IMG/VR virus record: IMGVR_UViG_3300030102_000860
Location: 1-29,641 of that record
Length of the DNA stretch: 29,641 nucleotides
Direction: 5' to 3' (one strand)
Origin: a virus
A program made the position numbers and the translations under genes. Under the pieces are notes generated by a model. It did not search any database. It saw only the letters and a program-made list of their open reading frames with translations, and had not been told where the DNA came from. The number at the start of each line of letters is the position of its first letter. Position 1 is the first letter of the stretch. This document shows positions 29,029 through 29,641 of the stretch, piece after piece.

Positions 29029-29641
29029 CTATGCGTCTAGGTATACCGTCAACCCTGTGATATCACCTTGGTCCATTGGAAGATAAGCACCTGCACTAAA
29101 TAGAACTCCATCATCAGGAATGTAAGGATCTAAATCTCCTGCGTCCGCAGGTATAGTCATTACAGTGTCTCCTGTGCTTGAAGTAGTTTTAAATAAAAAA
29201 TTATCTGCAGATGAAATAACACCATGCATACCTTTTATTCTAGTTCTTCCAGTCCATAATACAGCGTGCATCCCATCTGAAGTCACCCCTGCAGTTATAT
29301 CTACAGATGCTGCCCCATTTCCAGTTATGCTTGTCACTGTGTTATAAAATTTAGTAGAAGTTACAGTTGCTCCTCCAGCTCCACCTACTACATCTTCAGT
29401 TTGAGAAGCTCCCATTCCATCTGTACCTACTATTGTGTAAGTAACATCAGAGTTATCGTCTCCTGAACCAGAAGTTAAAGTAACTTTTTGAACAGTGCAT
29501 GAACCATCATCAGCTTGTGCAAAAGTTGCAGCTGCTGCTGTCAACGTTAATGCTGCTCCGTCTGCTGGATCTTGTTCAGCAGCTAAAGCTGTAGTTGAAG
29601 TAGCTGTTCCTCCAGTTGCGAACCTTGCTTTTACGTCTGTT
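29029..29641 (-). CDS. Structural protein of unknown type, N-terminus beyond the right edge
   Basis: The reading frame stays open to the right edge: 203 residues are visible, starting at TDVKARFATGGTATSTTALA with no convincing start codon nearby (an in-frame TTG at 29544 has no ribosome site). The sequence is rich in Ala, Gly, Thr and Asp with strand patterns (CTVQKVTLTSGSGDDN, GAASVDITAGVTSDGMHAVL, VLFSAGAYLPMDQGDITGL), typical of virion surface or decoration proteins. It lies 8 bp before the adaptor-like gene, so capsid-related function is plausible. The true start must be sought in the next window. The stop is at 29031-29029. Confidence 0.6.
   Translation of the reverse strand, partial: TDVKARFATGGTATSTTALAAEQDPADGAALTLTAAAATFAQADDGSCTVQKVTLTSGSGDDNSDVTYTIVGTDGMGASQTEDVVGGAGGATVTSTKFYNTVTSITGNGAASVDITAGVTSDGMHAVLWTGRTRIKGMHGVISSADNFLFKTTSSTGDTVMTIPADAGDLDPYIPDDGVLFSAGAYLPMDQGDITGLTVYLDA

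Noticed and set aside
1-29641. Prophage or integration features (integrase, attachment site, repressor)
   Set aside because: No integrase, excisionase, repressor or tRNA-like attachment sequence is visible. The content fits a lytic phage, although part of the genome lies outside the window.

Overview
The window reads as part of the genome of a lytic, podovirus-like tailed phage from seawater. It is AT-rich and densely packed, and its proteins resemble those of uncultured marine phages and of phages infecting SAR11-type bacteria. This assignment rests on remembered family features (T7-like replication plus tail genes, a DUF3310 protein, an M15 endolysin, several 2-oxoglutarate/Fe(II) oxygenases); no search was run. 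There is no rRNA, recognisable tRNA, CRISPR array, insertion sequence or integrase. Terminase, portal and major capsid genes are not seen and presumably lie beyond the right edge.

Layout. (1) 1-5914, minus strand, replication module: a family A DNA polymerase cut by the left edge, a DUF3310 protein, a UvrD-like SF1 helicase, an archaeo-eukaryotic (TOTE-type) primase, a possible ssDNA-binding protein, a coiled-coil protein and a small conserved protein. (2) 5958-7894, plus strand, a two-gene island: an SNF2-type helicase and an overlapping 2OG/Fe(II) oxygenase, divergent from the replication operon across a 43-bp promoter region. (3) 7895-9158, minus strand: M15 endolysin, a second 2OG oxygenase and a small XhlA/holin-like membrane protein. 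(4) 9158-17311, minus strand: a very large internal virion protein, three further candidate ejection or internal proteins, and three small genes. (5) 17311-19518: a tail-nozzle-like protein. (6) 19551-22545: five consecutive 2OG-oxygenase-type genes, one of which has lost every expected iron ligand. (7) 22549-26509: tail fibre and adhesin genes, including a polyglycine protein and a protein with a cupredoxin-like domain. (8) 26523-29641: structural and head-tail adaptor proteins, the last running off the right edge.

The leftward late genes are nearly gapless. Ten junctions are one-base stop-start overlaps of the form TAATG, so translational coupling is probably widespread. No stretch over 300 bases lacks a gene. 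The most unusual content is the expansion of 2OG/Fe(II) oxygenases (six apparently intact and one degenerate) placed beside fibre and ejection genes, some of whose products carry Gly-Pro-rich, collagen-like stretches. A virion-protein hydroxylation system is one testable explanation.
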